A DNA stretch of 60,000 nucleotides from Cryptomeria japonica (GCF_030272615.1 NC_081415.1:261456425-261516424), one strand, 5' to 3'. Shown: positions 1 to 12,186, numbered from the stretch's first letter. Made by a program: numbers and translations. The notes: generated by a model not told the origin, from the letters alone.

Positions 1-1227
1 CATGACATTTCCCATTATTATGGTTGCAACAGAATGTCCTAGTTTTCCAGACAAGAAATCAAGTCAGCTGATCTTTTCAATAATACAAGACCCCTTGCGA
101 ACACTTATTACTTTTAGTTCAATACAAAACATATCATAATCTGCAACCTTTCATTGAAAATCAAGGTACGATAAGAAGGTAAACAAGGAACTATCAATTA
201 AATAATATATATAAGCATGCACATCAAACAACCTTTTCATTTTGCACTTTATAGTTATACTAAGTTAATTATATATATCCAAAAGAAAGTTCAATGTAGA
301 ATTGTTAAAAGAGGTCCTCAATTGAGTCGGTATTATGAAACACATAAAACAATCTTTCATGGACACATCAACACACTCTTAACCATTATAACGTGTTCCC
401 TTTTTACACATCTTTTACAAACAAGACAGTTTCACATAACAACTATTCACACATAATTGCACATTACCTAAGATAGAAATTCCATTATGTTACTCTTACC
501 ACACACATGGTGAATTATTTATGAAAGCATTCAATTTTCTCCCAATAACCAATATGAACTTTTAAACCCATAACCCTTTTATTATCTAGAAGCACATAAG
601 CATCATTAGGCTCACACAAGGGTTCAAGAAGTCACAACCTTTCTCTTGCAATAAGAAAACTCACATAAGAGATAATTACACATATAACAAACATTTTAAT
701 TTCTAGAGAGAAAGAGGAGGATGGGTGATAATCATTCAATTTGCTACATCATAAGCATTAACATCTACCATACAAGTCCTTGAAGTGAAGAACACTAAGC
801 TAGATCATAATCTTAATACAAGCACCTTTCGTATTTTCAAATTCAAAACAAGCACTGACCAACCCAATGGATTAGTCTAAAGATTATGACAATCAATAAG
901 GAAGGTACATACGACTCTCTTTCAGAATAAGAGTAATAATAGACCAAGATATCAATAAGCAAATAAAGCACAGATAATCGCTCAAAAACACCAACATCAA
1001 GAAGGTGAAAATAAGGTGTGAACACACACATTACACACAATTAAGGTTTACTCGAAAGAATACGCAAAACAATAGAACACGAGTACTTAAGATCTTCAAG
1101 ATCCTATGCCTCAATCACACACATACAAAAGGAGGACAAGCATACAACATAAGGTTGATACACCTCACACCAACTAAGGGCACAAGCGACACTAGAGACC
1201 TCAGTGTTTGCAACATGGGCTCTGATA
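1..1227. other. AT-rich sequence without recognisable gene
   Basis: No coding region is supported here; the open frames are short and of random composition. At 1217-1227 the plus strand reads GGGCTCTGATA, whose complement TATCAGAGCCC matches most of the initiator-Met-tRNA primer-binding site used by many plant LTR retrotransposons. This suggests the stretch to its left may be the 5' internal part of a minus-strand LTR element cut off at the LINE junction. No LTR is visible next to it, so this remains weak inference. Confidence 0.35.
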
Positions 1228-2070
1228 AGAAGGTTAATCTAATTGGAGATACTTTGGTAGAATTCGGGTCAGTGAAAACCATTGATTCTCACTTCTCCCA
1301 GCCTTTGAAATGATTGTTCTATCTTGCAATGTTAGAGGTGTGAACAACATTCCTAGACAAAAGGTTGTTCGAGGTTTGATTAGCAGAAATTGTTTGGATT
1401 TGGTCTTCATCTTGTAAACAAAGTTGTTTGTGGATGGTATGCTTGACAAGGCTTCTAGTATTTGGCCTTGTGGGATTTGCCAGTGTGTTGGAGCTTTGGG
1501 TAATTTAGGTGGTTGGGCTTTCTTATGTGACCCAAGGAAGCTTAACCCTCTTTGGTGGATGTCTAGCTGATCTTTTATCTCCCTAGTTGCTTCTAGTTTG
1601 GAGATGGGTGAGGTTTGTCTTTTCACTAATGTCGATGCACCTTCTAACATTCTTGGAAAGTCTAATCTCTGGGAGCACATTATATGTGTTTGGTTGTTAG
1701 CACCTTGTCTTCCTTGGATTTTGGTAGAAGACTTCAATGTTGTTTGTGTCTTGGAGGAAAAAAGAGGGGGTGTACCTAGGTTGGATCCTTCTGCCCATCT
1801 TCTATGTTTACCTGGAACAAGAGGAGGTGCGATGAAGATGCAATCTCAGAGATACTTGATTGATGTGAAGCCAAGCTATGGTATGTTTATCAGTGTTGTC
1901 AAGAAAGTCGGGTGAGTGCATGTTCTTTAATAGTGAATCATAGTCTGACATTGAGGAGGAGGAAAGAGTTTATTGGGTATTCCTTTTTCAAGCTTGATCA
2001 AGTGCAGAGTTCACCATCCATATTGGAGTCAAATCTAGTGAAGCTACAGAAGCTTGTTAGCTTGATTTGA
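1228..2070 (+). pseudogene. L1-type LINE fragment: ORF1 tail and ORF2 endonuclease start
   Basis: Up to 1307 the frame looks like the C-terminal tail of a plant LINE ORF1. From the ATG at 1310 a second frame has the hallmarks of an L1 ORF2 apurinic/apyrimidinic endonuclease: LSCNVRGVNN near the start (family SWNVRGLN), a decayed FIQETKL position, then NVDAPSN (family NVYAPSN) and ILVEDFNVV (family GDFN) around 1640-1740, followed by EEKRGG. The frame has stops after FIL and WWMSS, and the catalytic GDFN glycine is replaced by Glu, so it is not functional. Sequence to about 2070 is still weakly LINE-like (FFKLDQ), then similarity is lost; the RT domain is missing. The endonuclease assignment is solid; the edges are approximate. 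Confidence 0.75.
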
Positions 2071-3600
2071 ATCACTCAAGCATGAGATTATCCTATTGAT
2101 TCTCATATCAAGTTTAATTTCACCATTCTTAATTTATTTTTTAAAGAGATATATTGAGATGTTTTTCTCTACTTATGTCTATGAGTCTTTGTGAACCATT
2201 TACTTGATGTATATTGCATGTGATAGCTCAAAGGAGCATATATTATCTATTTCTTACTTTTGGTATTAGTGTTTCTCTATGTAAAAGTTTTGGTTTTGTG
2301 AATGCATTCATCAAGATATCAATTAGAGTAACCAATTCATGGTGTTCAAACTAATCGATCTGATTTACAATGCGCAACGTAGGCTTGAGAATGCATTCTT
2401 TTCTTTATTTAACTATGTCTGAATTGATTCTGTTTGGGAGGTCTATTTTCTTATAGAACCATTCTAAGTGTTTGTGGAATTTGTGTTTATAAAAAAAACA
2501 AAGTTTGAGTAGTTGTATGTCATTTCCCTAACCTTGTAATAATGATGTATTACTTATGTTTATCATATAGATCTATCACATCTTTATCTAAGCCGAGTTA
2601 GAAGGAATGTAAGCTCCTGGTTTTTGCAACAAGATGTATTTAAATACCAAACCTATTGTGTTGGTAGTCGTTGCAGTCTATTATGTTATGAATGGTTATT
2701 TGAAACTATTTTTGGTTAATAAGACCCTATGTAATGTTGTGTTTGGGAATACTTCCTTTCATTATGTCAAGCAAGGGTGGTGAACATTGGTTGCACTCTA
2801 TCATGCTTTGTTATGAAACCTTGGCCAAGTTGGCACTGTAGTTAGCAAGCGACCTTCAGTTTGCAAGAGTTAGATACACCATTAGTCATAGTGTCATGCT
2901 AGTCAGGAGGTACCTATAGTGTATGACCGACTAGCCAATGTAAAATATTAACACCAAGCTCAGAGGGCTTAATGACATTTTTCTATCCTTAGTCTACTAC
3001 TTTCATGAAGGGTCAGGCTAGGTTCCAGTACGAAGATGCATAGTGGACTTATATCTATGGTTGGGCAAAAAATCCCTTTATCATGCTCTCCCTCTCCCAT
3101 GTTGTATCGAGTTATGAATTTTTTTCAATAGGAAGATCGTTACTCTATAATCTCTCAACACTCTCTTTATATTCATTAGAAATAAAATAATATTTAATAG
3201 TTAATTTCCTTTCTACTAAAGTGGTTAGTTAGTTGATAGTTAAGGTAGTTAGTAACTATTTCATTTTCAATTGAACTTGATTGCTATTGCAAATCTTTTA
3301 AGTAGAATTTTTTTCAAGTTGTTGAATTATACCCTTAAAAAAATTTGGTTGTTATAGAATGCATGAAGAATCAACTACTATTATTCTTTTAGAAGTGTTA
3401 CAAACTATTTCTTCTCCTTGTATATTTTTCATTTTAAATTATTTGGTGACTATATTATTAATTCTTTGGAAAACTTGATAATTATTTATTAACTTAAATT
3501 TTTAGGGGCTTCACAATTTGTCAAAATTCCTACACTTTCTTTTCTTGATGTAATGGCCTTCAAGGCTTTAAATCACATTTCTTGTGATTTTTGGATTAAT
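2071..3600. other. AT-rich sequence, nothing recognised
   Basis: No reading frame of convincing composition, no tandem repeat and no element terminus was seen on either strand in this 1.5-kb stretch. Confidence 0.4.
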
Positions 3601-3601
3601 G

Positions 3602-3602
3602 A

Positions 3603-3642
<40 letters not shown>
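3602..3642. repeat. (GT)n(GA)n compound microsatellite
   Basis: A run of GT dinucleotides passes directly into a run of GA dinucleotides, about 41 bp in total, with no interruptions visible. Confidence 0.95.
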
Positions 3643-4605
3643 CTCTTGAGATACAATTTTTTAGTCACAATTGTTCATCCTATGTTCCTTCAAGTGTTCA
3701 CACTTTCCACTTCTTCCCCTTAGGTTAAGATGACACCCTTTAGGTAGGTACTTCCTTCTTAAGTCTATGCAATCTTCTAGAAACATATCATGAAACAACC
3801 CTCATTTTATCCAATCTTGTTGAAATTGCTCATGTAGATCCACCAATGTTGATTCATTGCTTTGACGTTCAAATCTAACTCAAAATGTCAAACTTGCTCT
3901 AGGTATATGCTTATTTGGAATTTGATTGTTGATAGGTTGAGTTTTATTGCATCCTTTGTTGTCATTATTATTTACTTGTTTAAGCATGCCCAAAAATTGA
4001 GTCAATTTCTCTTGAGTGTTGTGATTTTGTGCTATGGATGGATGTTGGCATTATACACTAAGATGAGAATAGTTTTTGTTGTAATTGATGGCAACCAATT
4101 GGTATTATGGTTCACAGGCTACATAGACAATGACATCATTTACTGGCACCTCCAAACACTTCACACCGACATCCAGTCTACACCGACAGCAGAACATACT
4201 GGCACTCTAGGCCGACTTGGAATAACAATGTTTTGTATTGTAAATTATATTTGTATAGCCGACTTGATGTATTGTAAAAGACTCATATATGTATGAGATC
4301 TTGTAAGTCATTTTTTAGTGAAGTAGAAAGGTAGATATAATGTATTAGGTAGTGAATATGAGAGTGAATAATTGTATGTGCATTATGATGTAATTATCTT
4401 ATGAGCGAATAAGAGAAGAGGAGAGCATAGTAGAGTGAATGTTATTCACTAGCAAGGTTTTTGGTTAAGGTATTTATTTGAGCTTAAACCGGTACTAAAT
4501 TAGGCATTGCATATGCTATTGCAAAGCAATACATTGTATTTGGATTTAATCATCCATTTATAGTCAGTGGGACTTCTTTTTGTTATTGAGCAGTGAGCTC
4601 TAGGT
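3643..4605. other. Unassigned, possibly LTR-derived sequence
   Basis: The interval contains one 144-codon open frame (3862-4296) that resembles no protein I recognise. If the 4.3-kb element at 4611-8912 is removed, this stretch joins directly to 8918-9238, which has features of a Copia-type LTR 3' part, so 4100-4605 may be the upstream part of the same LTR. This is an inference from position and base composition only. Confidence 0.3.
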
Positions 4606-4610
4606 TGTTG
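4606..4610. repeat. Left TSD of copy 1
   Basis: TGTTG, identical to 8913-8917 on the other side of the element. Confidence 0.85.
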
Positions 4611-5299
4611 TGTAATACCCCGCCAGGAAACCCTGAAGGGACTAAGCCATAACACAAGAATAGAGTGCAATAATTTTTTTTTTAAAGTTACACCGCATTA
4701 AGATACAACAAGATATCAAAGATTCAGATTACATAGCGGAAGACATCAACTAACACCTAAAGAGTTTCCCAACGAGATTACTTAAATATCACAATTCACT
4801 TAACTCACACAATTAATCCAATAAGCTGATTATCTTAATAACGAGATAATTCTTAATCAGGATAATACTTTCAAAAGATAGAATATAAATCACAAGCACA
4901 GATTCATCCATTAAGATCTATTCATAATCTTCATTCAAGCTTTTCATAAAAATACAAGCCATACATCTAATATCCTAACACACTAGAATTTCATCATAAA
5001 CATATGAGGTCTTTTCAAGCATACTTAATTTCCTTGACAACAACTGAATATATTCCATTACTCTAAGTTACATTATTTCAAATTCCAATCTATTGCATTT
5101 TAAAAGACGATTACATACATGCATCTACGATAAATCTCATCTAAACCACTTATGCATTCAATCAAAAAGGCATTCAAGAAAGGATTGAATATAAGCATAT
5201 AAAGTTAATTCCATTTATCCACTTATACATTCTAACATAAGCTATTCATACATGATAAAGCTGAATAAGGGAAACATAAGAGAATACATCACATAACAC

Positions 5300-5370
5300 C
5301 ATAATGATCTCAGAGTTCACCCCTAAAGGGCTACATCTCCGGGTCTGCTCAACTGCAAGACCCCTCTGAT
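5300..5370. other. Block conserved in all three 4.3-kb copies, with a stem-loop
   Basis: This block is nearly identical in the three copies (also 34919-34986 and 54948-55016) while surrounding sequence has drifted. It contains GGGTCT ... AGACCC, a 6-bp stem around an 11-base loop that is unchanged in all copies. Role unknown; it could be an RNA-level or promoter element of the parental retrotransposon. Confidence 0.6.
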
Positions 5371-7149
5371 AAATAATAAAGTTAAGAATACAAGAGGTTA
5401 CACCATTACAATCCGGCCATCAAGGCGAAACATAAACAATATACAAACGACCGCATCGGTCAAAATTACATAAACGATCCCTGAAAAGTAAAGGATCCAG
5501 CTGAACATAATCAAAGCTAATACAAAGGTCCAGGAGAGCATCCATAAAACTGAGTCATCACCACCCAAGGTCTAACATGAACCGATACTCACAAGGGCAT
5601 AGACAAAAGGACAACCCACAAAGGTACTCCTAACAGGACAAAACGACCACACGCTAGCGAACGTAGGGACAAGTGTCATCACACAACCTGGTATGGTTAC
5701 CATGGCAGGTCTTCATAGGTCCCGGCCCCATACATTGGGTTACCTTGGCAACCTAATCCGAGCCTCCGGCCCATCCAAGCCTCATGTGGACCCACACATC
5801 CTCTCATGAAGACAAGGAATATGGTTTGCCATTTCAGGCCTTCTCACAGCATGTCGAGTCTATGATAGCACTCGTCCCATGTGTGAGGCACATTTATCTT
5901 ACTTAGAGATTACATTCAAATTTACTGATAGGTTATCACTTATTAGACTCACTTTCGACGGGTTACTCAACATCCACTTTGGGCGCGGCCCCCAATTGAA
6001 AGCCACTTTCCCATATGACACTAGACTATACTCGGACGAACTCAAAACCAAGGAATAGGCATGGTCAGACGAACAGAGTTCAAGAAGGGAGAAACAATCA
6101 TCTAGTCATACACGACTCAAGGATGAACACTTACTGACGGTACTCTAACTAGAGACATGACAAACTAAGGTCAACCACGAATCATCATTCGACTCACACA
6201 AAGAGGATATGACCAAGAATGACACTACCACAAAACAACAGTCAACTCGGAACCGAGGACTGAAACAGGTACCCCAAGTCATTCCATACGACAGGGTCCT
6301 ATCAAAACAAGCACGACTTGCCATTACATAAGCAAAAGCGAATACAGAAATTAAACTTTCATAGGCAATAATCGGAAAAGATAATATTTTCTCAAATTGA
6401 TTTAAGCATAACAGTTGATCCAATTCTCTAATTGATCTAAGTTTTCAAAAAGCATTCACGGGAAATCATCGTTACCAGGTGAGTACAATACCACAATTTA
6501 CAATAGTACTATTGTCTATTTCTCAAACAAAGGAAAAATATAATTTAACCATTCATTTACTAAATGAGAATATCAGTAACTAAACAATTTCCCAAATGAT
6601 ACTAAATTAAGTTCCCAAAAGCACATCGTTTAAATTCAAATATCCAACGATAAAATATCTCACTTACTTCTCAATTACTCAAATGATATGTTCTTGAATA
6701 ATATTTCACATCATCAATTAGTAATTACATTGTATTTCAACAATTTTCCAATAACATAATATTCTATTTTGTTTTTAACAATACTTCCTCAATTAGCCAA
6801 ATACTCTAATCAGCTAGGAGGTAAGATATAAATTTATTAATCCAAGATAGTCCAAAATTTGACCAATTAATATTCAATGGCGAAATTAACAATTCTAGAA
6901 TTTAATTAGAAAATGTGCACTAATCCTAAAATGAAATTGAATATTAATTAATGGGTAAAATTCCTTTATACCATTAATCAATATGAAATTAATCATTAAA
7001 TAGAATTATGCCACCGCATTCATAATTAAAAACTTAATTAAAATCTTCCATTAAATAACATTTAAATATTTTATATATATATATTTTTTTAATTAAAAAA
7101 AAAACATAAAAAAAAACATGTTAAAAGAAACTAATTTAAAATAAGCATT

Positions 7150-7405
7150 TAAAGAGGCGGCGAAGGCAGGGCCCACCTCCCAACAGGGACGGCTGGGCGC
7201 CCAAACCCTAGCCATAGGCGACTCCTGCGCGGGCGGTGCCACTACAGTGGACGCAGGTCCCGCGGCGCCTTGCGGCCACCGCGGCCCCTGTGGCCACCGC
7301 AATGCGCTTGCGACCGCCGCGAGCTGCACACAGTGCTGTTAACTTAGGGAAAAGGGGAGGAGGAGGCGGGTGGAGCTCCGCTCCCCACCCTCCAACCCCA
7401 AACGC
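7150..7405. other. GC-rich island inside copy 1
   Basis: About 250 bp of strongly GC-rich sequence with GCGGCC-type and GGAGCTCCGCTCC motifs sits between AT-rich flanks. A related island lies at 56890-57170 in copy 3; none is seen in copy 2. Overlapping open frames on both strands are by-products of high GC and are not conserved between copies. Confidence 0.7.
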
Positions 7406-8912
7406 CAATAAAAACTTCTTCGTTTATTTCGCATAGTTCATTGATTTTTTTATTTTTTATTTTTTTAAAACACAGCTCGTTTTTTTTTTTTTAAACAACA
7501 AATCCAAATTTGTTTTTATAAATTTCGATTTACAGTATGAGCAGGTTCAAAAGAAAATGTCTGGGTACCATATATTTTTGATGGGTATTCACCTCTCCAG
7601 CACAAATGGGTTTCAACACCCAAAATAGATTGAGGAATGACAAGACTCCAATTAAATTTATTTTTATTTAACAAAAAACCAGACATGGCAAGAAGAACCA
7701 TTTTAACACAATGATACAACCATGAATTTTCTTGAAGAACACAAGCTAAAAACATAGTTCTAAGCCCACAAATCCAAATTTAAATCTGATAACAATATTT
7801 AAAAAGATTGGATTTGACAACAAGCAATTTCATTCACCCAGCAGACCATTTCCATAACAACAAGGAAGAACAGTTAAGGTAAATCCTACCTTCATACGCA
7901 TTCGTGGAATAGCTGAAGGAGAGCCCACCTGTCAGATCCAGCATAACTCCTTCCTCCCAAAAACCCCAAATTTCATCCCCAAAAATATTTTCCAACCAAA
8001 AATTTTCCAAAACTATCCATCCTCCAAAATTTCCCCAAAATTTAGGTTATAAGGAAGAGTTGACCAAAATTCCATTTTTGGAATTAAATTTTTTTTTAAA
8101 ATAATCTTCCCAAAATAATTCTTTTCTATCTATAACAGCAAATTAAACTTGCCTTTCAATTCCAAATTGATTTCCTCATTTAATTCAATTTAACCTTCCT
8201 AATTTCAAAAGCCAACAGAATACAATTAAATCTATTGCAATTTAAATACAAAACTTTCTTTTTTTTTAACAGCATATACAAAATGCATTTAATATTCAAA
8301 ATCAGTCATTTAATCGAACTTACTCCCAATTTAAGATAAGTAATCCAATATCCATGATAATCGCATAATGAAATCCTGATTAATTTAGTCCATTAATCTC
8401 TAATGCACAAATACATATTTAATCAAAATAATTACTAAGGGCTAATTAATCAATTTAACCATACACACCAAGCACGCAAATCGAGAAGGTCAACCAAACA
8501 GATGACTCGCAAACCCAAACAAAAAGGGAACACCGATGACGACTGACGATGCTCACTTGAGCACGACTATGGTCAACTAGGGTCCTACGACCACCTAATC
8601 CAACTCTAAGGATTAAAGAGGTACACTCAAACCTGCAAATCCAGGTGAAGACGAACCTCGCACTCATGCGGCATTGTACCTGAAATCTCCTGCAACCAAG
8701 AGTCATACATGCATACCTATATAAACTTAATGAAAGCGTTAGCCCGATATTAACACCACGAAATAGGAACACTAAACAACTTGCATACAACTAGTGTGAA
8801 AACCACATCAACAGCTATGCGTTAAATCAAACATCTGACTATAACATAATATTAAGATATATTAACCAAGATTAAACCAAGATTAGAAATAGATTAGGGC
8901 AGGGGTACTACA

Positions 8913-8917
8913 TGTTG
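8913..8917. repeat. Right TSD of copy 1
   Basis: TGTTG, identical to 4606-4610. Confidence 0.85.
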
Positions 8918-9238
8918 GCCTTCCTGCATGTGGAGGCCCCTATTGTAGAAGTAATATTTATTCATATTGGTCAGTGAGTAAATATTGTGGGTCACAAATC
9001 TCACCAAGTTTTTTCCCTTACTGGGTTTCCTCGCCAAAAATATCTGTGTTATGGTGTTCATTGTGGTTGTATTTCTATTTCTCTTTACTACATTATTATT
9101 TTCTTATCGGTACATTAATTTGGGTTATAAAGTTACAAATAAGTTCAAATCTTTCATCCATCGGTTAGACACTGATTCACCCCCCCCCTCTCCGTGTCTT
9201 TGGGACTATCATTGCATATAACAATGGATTCATTTTAA
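8918..9238 (+). mobile_element. LTR fragment, probably Copia-type 3' part
   Basis: The sequence has the layout of the downstream half of a plant LTR: a TTCCTCGCC-containing block, a pyrimidine-rich stretch and a C-homopolymer just before the end (9179-9190). Copy 1 at 4611-8912 inserted into it. There is no readable primer-binding site after it and no second LTR, so the call rests on general resemblance and is tentative. Confidence 0.4.
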
Positions 9239-9381
9239 TATGGAATTTGTACCAATCTATGAATGATCCTTATTGTCTTCCCATCTAAATTTTTTTCCCA
9301 CGGTTTAGTAGGTTCATCAACTCTGTTGCAACTTGTAATGTGTCATTTCAGGGACAATCCAATATAACCACAAAATGCAAT
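9239..9381 (-). other. Probable 5' internal remnant of a minus-strand LTR retrotransposon
   Basis: This short stretch lies directly downstream (on the minus strand) of the primer-binding site at 9382-9394. It is non-coding and is all that remains of the internal region before the fragment at 8918-9238. Confidence 0.4.
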
Positions 9382-9394
9382 ACTTTGATACCAC
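9382..9394 (-). promoter_or_regulatory. Primer-binding site of a minus-strand LTR retrotransposon
   Basis: On the minus strand the LTR end GGGGACATTACA is followed, after one base, by GTGGTATCAAAG. The core TGGTATCA matches the primer-binding site complementary to initiator Met-tRNA (family TGGTATCAGAGC) apart from GAG to AAG. Its position right after a TG...CA LTR end makes the assignment credible. Confidence 0.65.
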
Positions 9395-9556
9395 TTGTAA
9401 TGTCCCCTAATTTACAACTTAGGAAATAGGGACAAACAACTTGCAAATATTAGTTGCAAGAGACTTGTTTCCCTCAAATCTCAATAATTACTCTGAATAA
9501 TGATGTATGACACCACTTTGATGTTTAAATTATGCAATTGAAGATAGATAATGATA

Positions 9557-10740
9557 ATATTTTTTATTAAAGAAAAAGAAGGTTTTGAAGGGACCCGAAA
9601 CCCTTTACAAAAAATATTAGTTTGGACTTGACAAGATATTAAGCCAAAATAGATCACTAAAAAAAACAACCCCATAGTAACATATTCAATAAAACATCAA
9701 TGGGGTAGAGACAAAATCGACCTCAAAAAGGGACACAAAGAGGGTATAACCAGCAGGAACCCACAACTTGAACAAAATCTGCACAAAAAACCAGCAAGCA
9801 GCCAAAAACCAAAGAAAGGGCCAAAAAAACTCCAGCCCAATCACCCACGGCCAGGGACCCTCAAGATTTACCTTTAGTATTGATCTTTTGGGAATGAAGA
9901 GTCATGTCAAAATAAGGTGTAGGAGTCTTAGATTTCTTTCCCTTAATATTTATATAGCCCTCTTCCACCTTAGCAACCACATCAAACCAATTCGATGAAC
10001 CCAATACTGAAACACCAAAAATCTAGGAAGGAGCACCAACAACACCCCCCTTCTTAGAGGCACATATACTCCCACAAGGCAAAGAGTCATCATGAACACT
10101 AACACTACCAAAGTTGATAGCCAAAGCACAATCACCAGATGTGAAGACTCAGGGCACAATTCCACTAGTGGAATAAACCTTAGGGACATGAGATTGCAGC
10201 CCAACCTCAACAACCACACCACTGAAAGCTAGAACAATCTGAGAACAAGTAACAATATCCTATGTTTCCATTTGAGAGCCCATATGAATATCAAATTTCT
10301 TCTCGACCGTGTAATGCTGATTAGAAGAACCCTTCCACCATGAGGCGGACAAAGTCTTCTTTTCAAGCCTACAATGCTCATCTGCATGACCCCTTTTGAA
10401 ACATCTTGAACACCTAAAGGGTATCCCTTCATAGTCCAAAGTTTTAACCCAATTTGCAATAGAACAATTGATAATGATCTCAATAGGCAATCTTTTTGAA
10501 ACATCTAGCTCAACCAAAATACAAGCAAAGGTGGAGTGAAGAATGTCAGATGAATCATCATCCACCAACATAAAATCCCCGAGAACATTACCAACTTCCT
10601 CAAAAAGAGAATCAACCTACAAATGAAGAGGGAGATAAGGAAGCCTAACCCAAATCGGAATCTTATTAAACATTTTAGAAAAAGGATTGAAATCAAAGTG
10701 TCAGGGTTTAACCATTAAAGGGAAGCATTGGAAAATGATT
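9557..10740 (-). pseudogene. LINE fragment: ORF1 joined to 3' UTR, ORF2 missing
   Basis: Reading leftward from 10740, a frame with one shift and a few stops shows a plant L1 ORF1: a DUF4283-like block (IPIWVRLPYLPLHL, 10.66-10.62 kb), then a CCHC zinc knuckle CSRCFKRGHADEHC near 10.37-10.41 kb (C-x2-C-x4-H-x4-C), and a lysine-rich C-terminus (INIKGKKSK) ending at the stop at 9861. Only about 300 bp follow before an AATAAAA-type tail near 9557. The whole ORF2 (endonuclease, RT, RNase H) is missing, so the copy was internally deleted or made from a deleted template. It lies inside the LTR at 9396-12186. Edges are accurate to about 20 bp. Confidence 0.75.
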
Positions 10741-11605
10741 GAAAAAGAATAATGTATATATTGAATATACATCACTGCTACGTCTGATATAAACTGATAC
10801 AACTATGCAAATATGATCTTAATGTTAGCCTTATTTGATTTGACAAGGATTAGTATGCTATAATTTCCTCTAATCACCTATAGCAATGAATTGCTATTTC
10901 TGATTTCAATCTTTAAGTATATGCAATGTAGATTGGATAATGAGATTCCTTGAAGCAATATGTTGCTATTTCATATTTGAATATGAATACTTGCAGCAAT
11001 GATGATGATGTCATTTCTAATATAGTCTATTTACCCTTGCAACAATGGTAATGATGTCGTTCCACATATAGTCAATTTTCTCACATAACAATGATGTTTT
11101 CTCTAATTAATTCCTTTAATTTATGCAAATGAAAATAAGCCAATACCTAATGCTTTGTGAGCTAATCCACTAAAGGATACAAATAAGTAAAAACAAGTTT
11201 CCAAAATCGACAATCTTTAAAGGAATATGGATTCTTATTAAATATCTCATAACTCAAATCAGTGACATCCCTTCATTTAGAATAGATACGTTCCTTCCTT
11301 GTTCATGGCTCCTCATGATTGTGAATCACATCCCTTTGTATGTTTAGTTATTAATTAATGATGGTTTGTTTTAAGGCTTGACTTGTAAACTCCACCGGAT
11401 CCTCCTTAGTTTGCCAAACTAAATCCTGTGATATTCTCTCTTCCCTTTCCTTCAATGGGGATGTTAGATAATATGCCTTCAAGGTTAATAGCAATGCTCA
11501 ACAGTGTTTGTTGTTTTGTAATCACTGCCTTATGGATTTGATAGATCTTTAGTTGATCATTGGATTAGTCAACCAAAATGCTTTGTTTGTTTGTTTGTTG
11601 TTGTT

Positions 11606-11659
11606 AAGACCAAGCATTTTGGTTGAGCATTTGATTAGTCAACCAAAATGCTTGGTCTT
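11606..11659. repeat. Perfect 21-bp inverted repeat
   Basis: AAGACCAAGCATTTTGGTTGA is followed by a 12-base spacer and its exact reverse complement. A partial third copy of the right arm lies just upstream (about 11564-11585). It sits within the minus-strand LTR. Each arm is 21 bases, so only the first 20 identify it: AAGACCAAGCATTTTGGTTG. Confidence 0.9.
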
Positions 11660-12186
11660 ATGGATATGATAGATCTTCTTGGTCATTGATGGTTGAAGGA
11701 TACTTGATGCTTATGGTTTGATATGCTGATTGGGATCATTATTCATTTGATTTGGTTATCATCATGTTGATTCTAATGATCATCATTATCTCTGAATTGT
11801 TGCTATCAAGTGATGACTATTTCTTGACCATGGCAGCAAAAATAAAGAATAGATATATCTGATTGATGAAGTATGGATATGTGTCATATCAAGAAGAAGA
11901 ATTCACATAAAAGACCTCCATAATTCTTTGTTTATCATCAACCTTAATAGTCATTGCTTCAATATCTTATTTTCCTCTGCTTCATTTGGATCCTTAAGTA
12001 GAAAATGAAGTCTTCTAGAATAAGACAATTTTTCACAATGCCTTTATGTTATTAATATACAACTAAATATGATTACCATGCATCATTGTTATGTTCTAAC
12101 TTCTAACTAAAGAAAAAGGTCATCAAGGCTACCACCCTTGATTATATTATTGCTAATCATGATTAGGTCATTGATGGGACATCACA

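Larger units (their letters stand above)
4611..8912. mobile_element. 4.3-kb LTR-like element, copy 1 (probable solo LTR)
   Basis: The element begins TGTAATACCCCGCCAGG and ends GGGGTACTACA; the first 11 bases and the last 11 form an inverted repeat with one mismatch, and the ends are TG...CA. It is flanked by a perfect 5-bp direct repeat TGTTG (4606-4610 and 8913-8917). These are LTR-retrotransposon integration hallmarks. No internal region, primer-binding site or protein domain is present and the 5' terminus does not recur inside, so the simplest reading is a solo LTR of 4302 bp. Copies 2 (34140-53051, interrupted) and 3 (54258-58504) share both termini and several internal blocks. Transcriptional orientation cannot be decided. 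Its open frames do not hold up between copies and I treat them as non-coding. Confidence 0.88.
9396..12186 (-). mobile_element. 5' LTR of a minus-strand LTR retrotransposon, with nested LINE
   Basis: On the plus strand the segment starts TGTAATGTCCCC and ends GGGACATCACA, an 11-base terminal inverted repeat with one mismatch. Read on the minus strand it runs from 12186 to 9396 and abuts a primer-binding site, so it is a 5' LTR. Removing the nested LINE (about 9557-10740) leaves roughly 1.6 kb. Only this LTR is visible: the internal genes and the 3' LTR are missing. The right edge is followed by TGTTG, but without the partner LTR the TSD cannot be confirmed. Confidence 0.65.

Noticed and set aside
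3862-4296. 144-codon open frame
   Set aside because: Hydrophobic stretches but no domain, start context or conservation evidence; left as unassigned sequence.
7093-7436. Overlapping Ala/Pro/Arg-rich frames in the GC-rich island
   Set aside because: High GC lowers stop frequency; frames are not conserved between copies 1 and 3.
8455-8790. 111-codon minus-strand frame in copy 1, partly matched in copy 2
   Set aside because: The shared part is short, copy 2 enters it from a microsatellite and copy 3 does not keep it open, so it is not a conserved gene.
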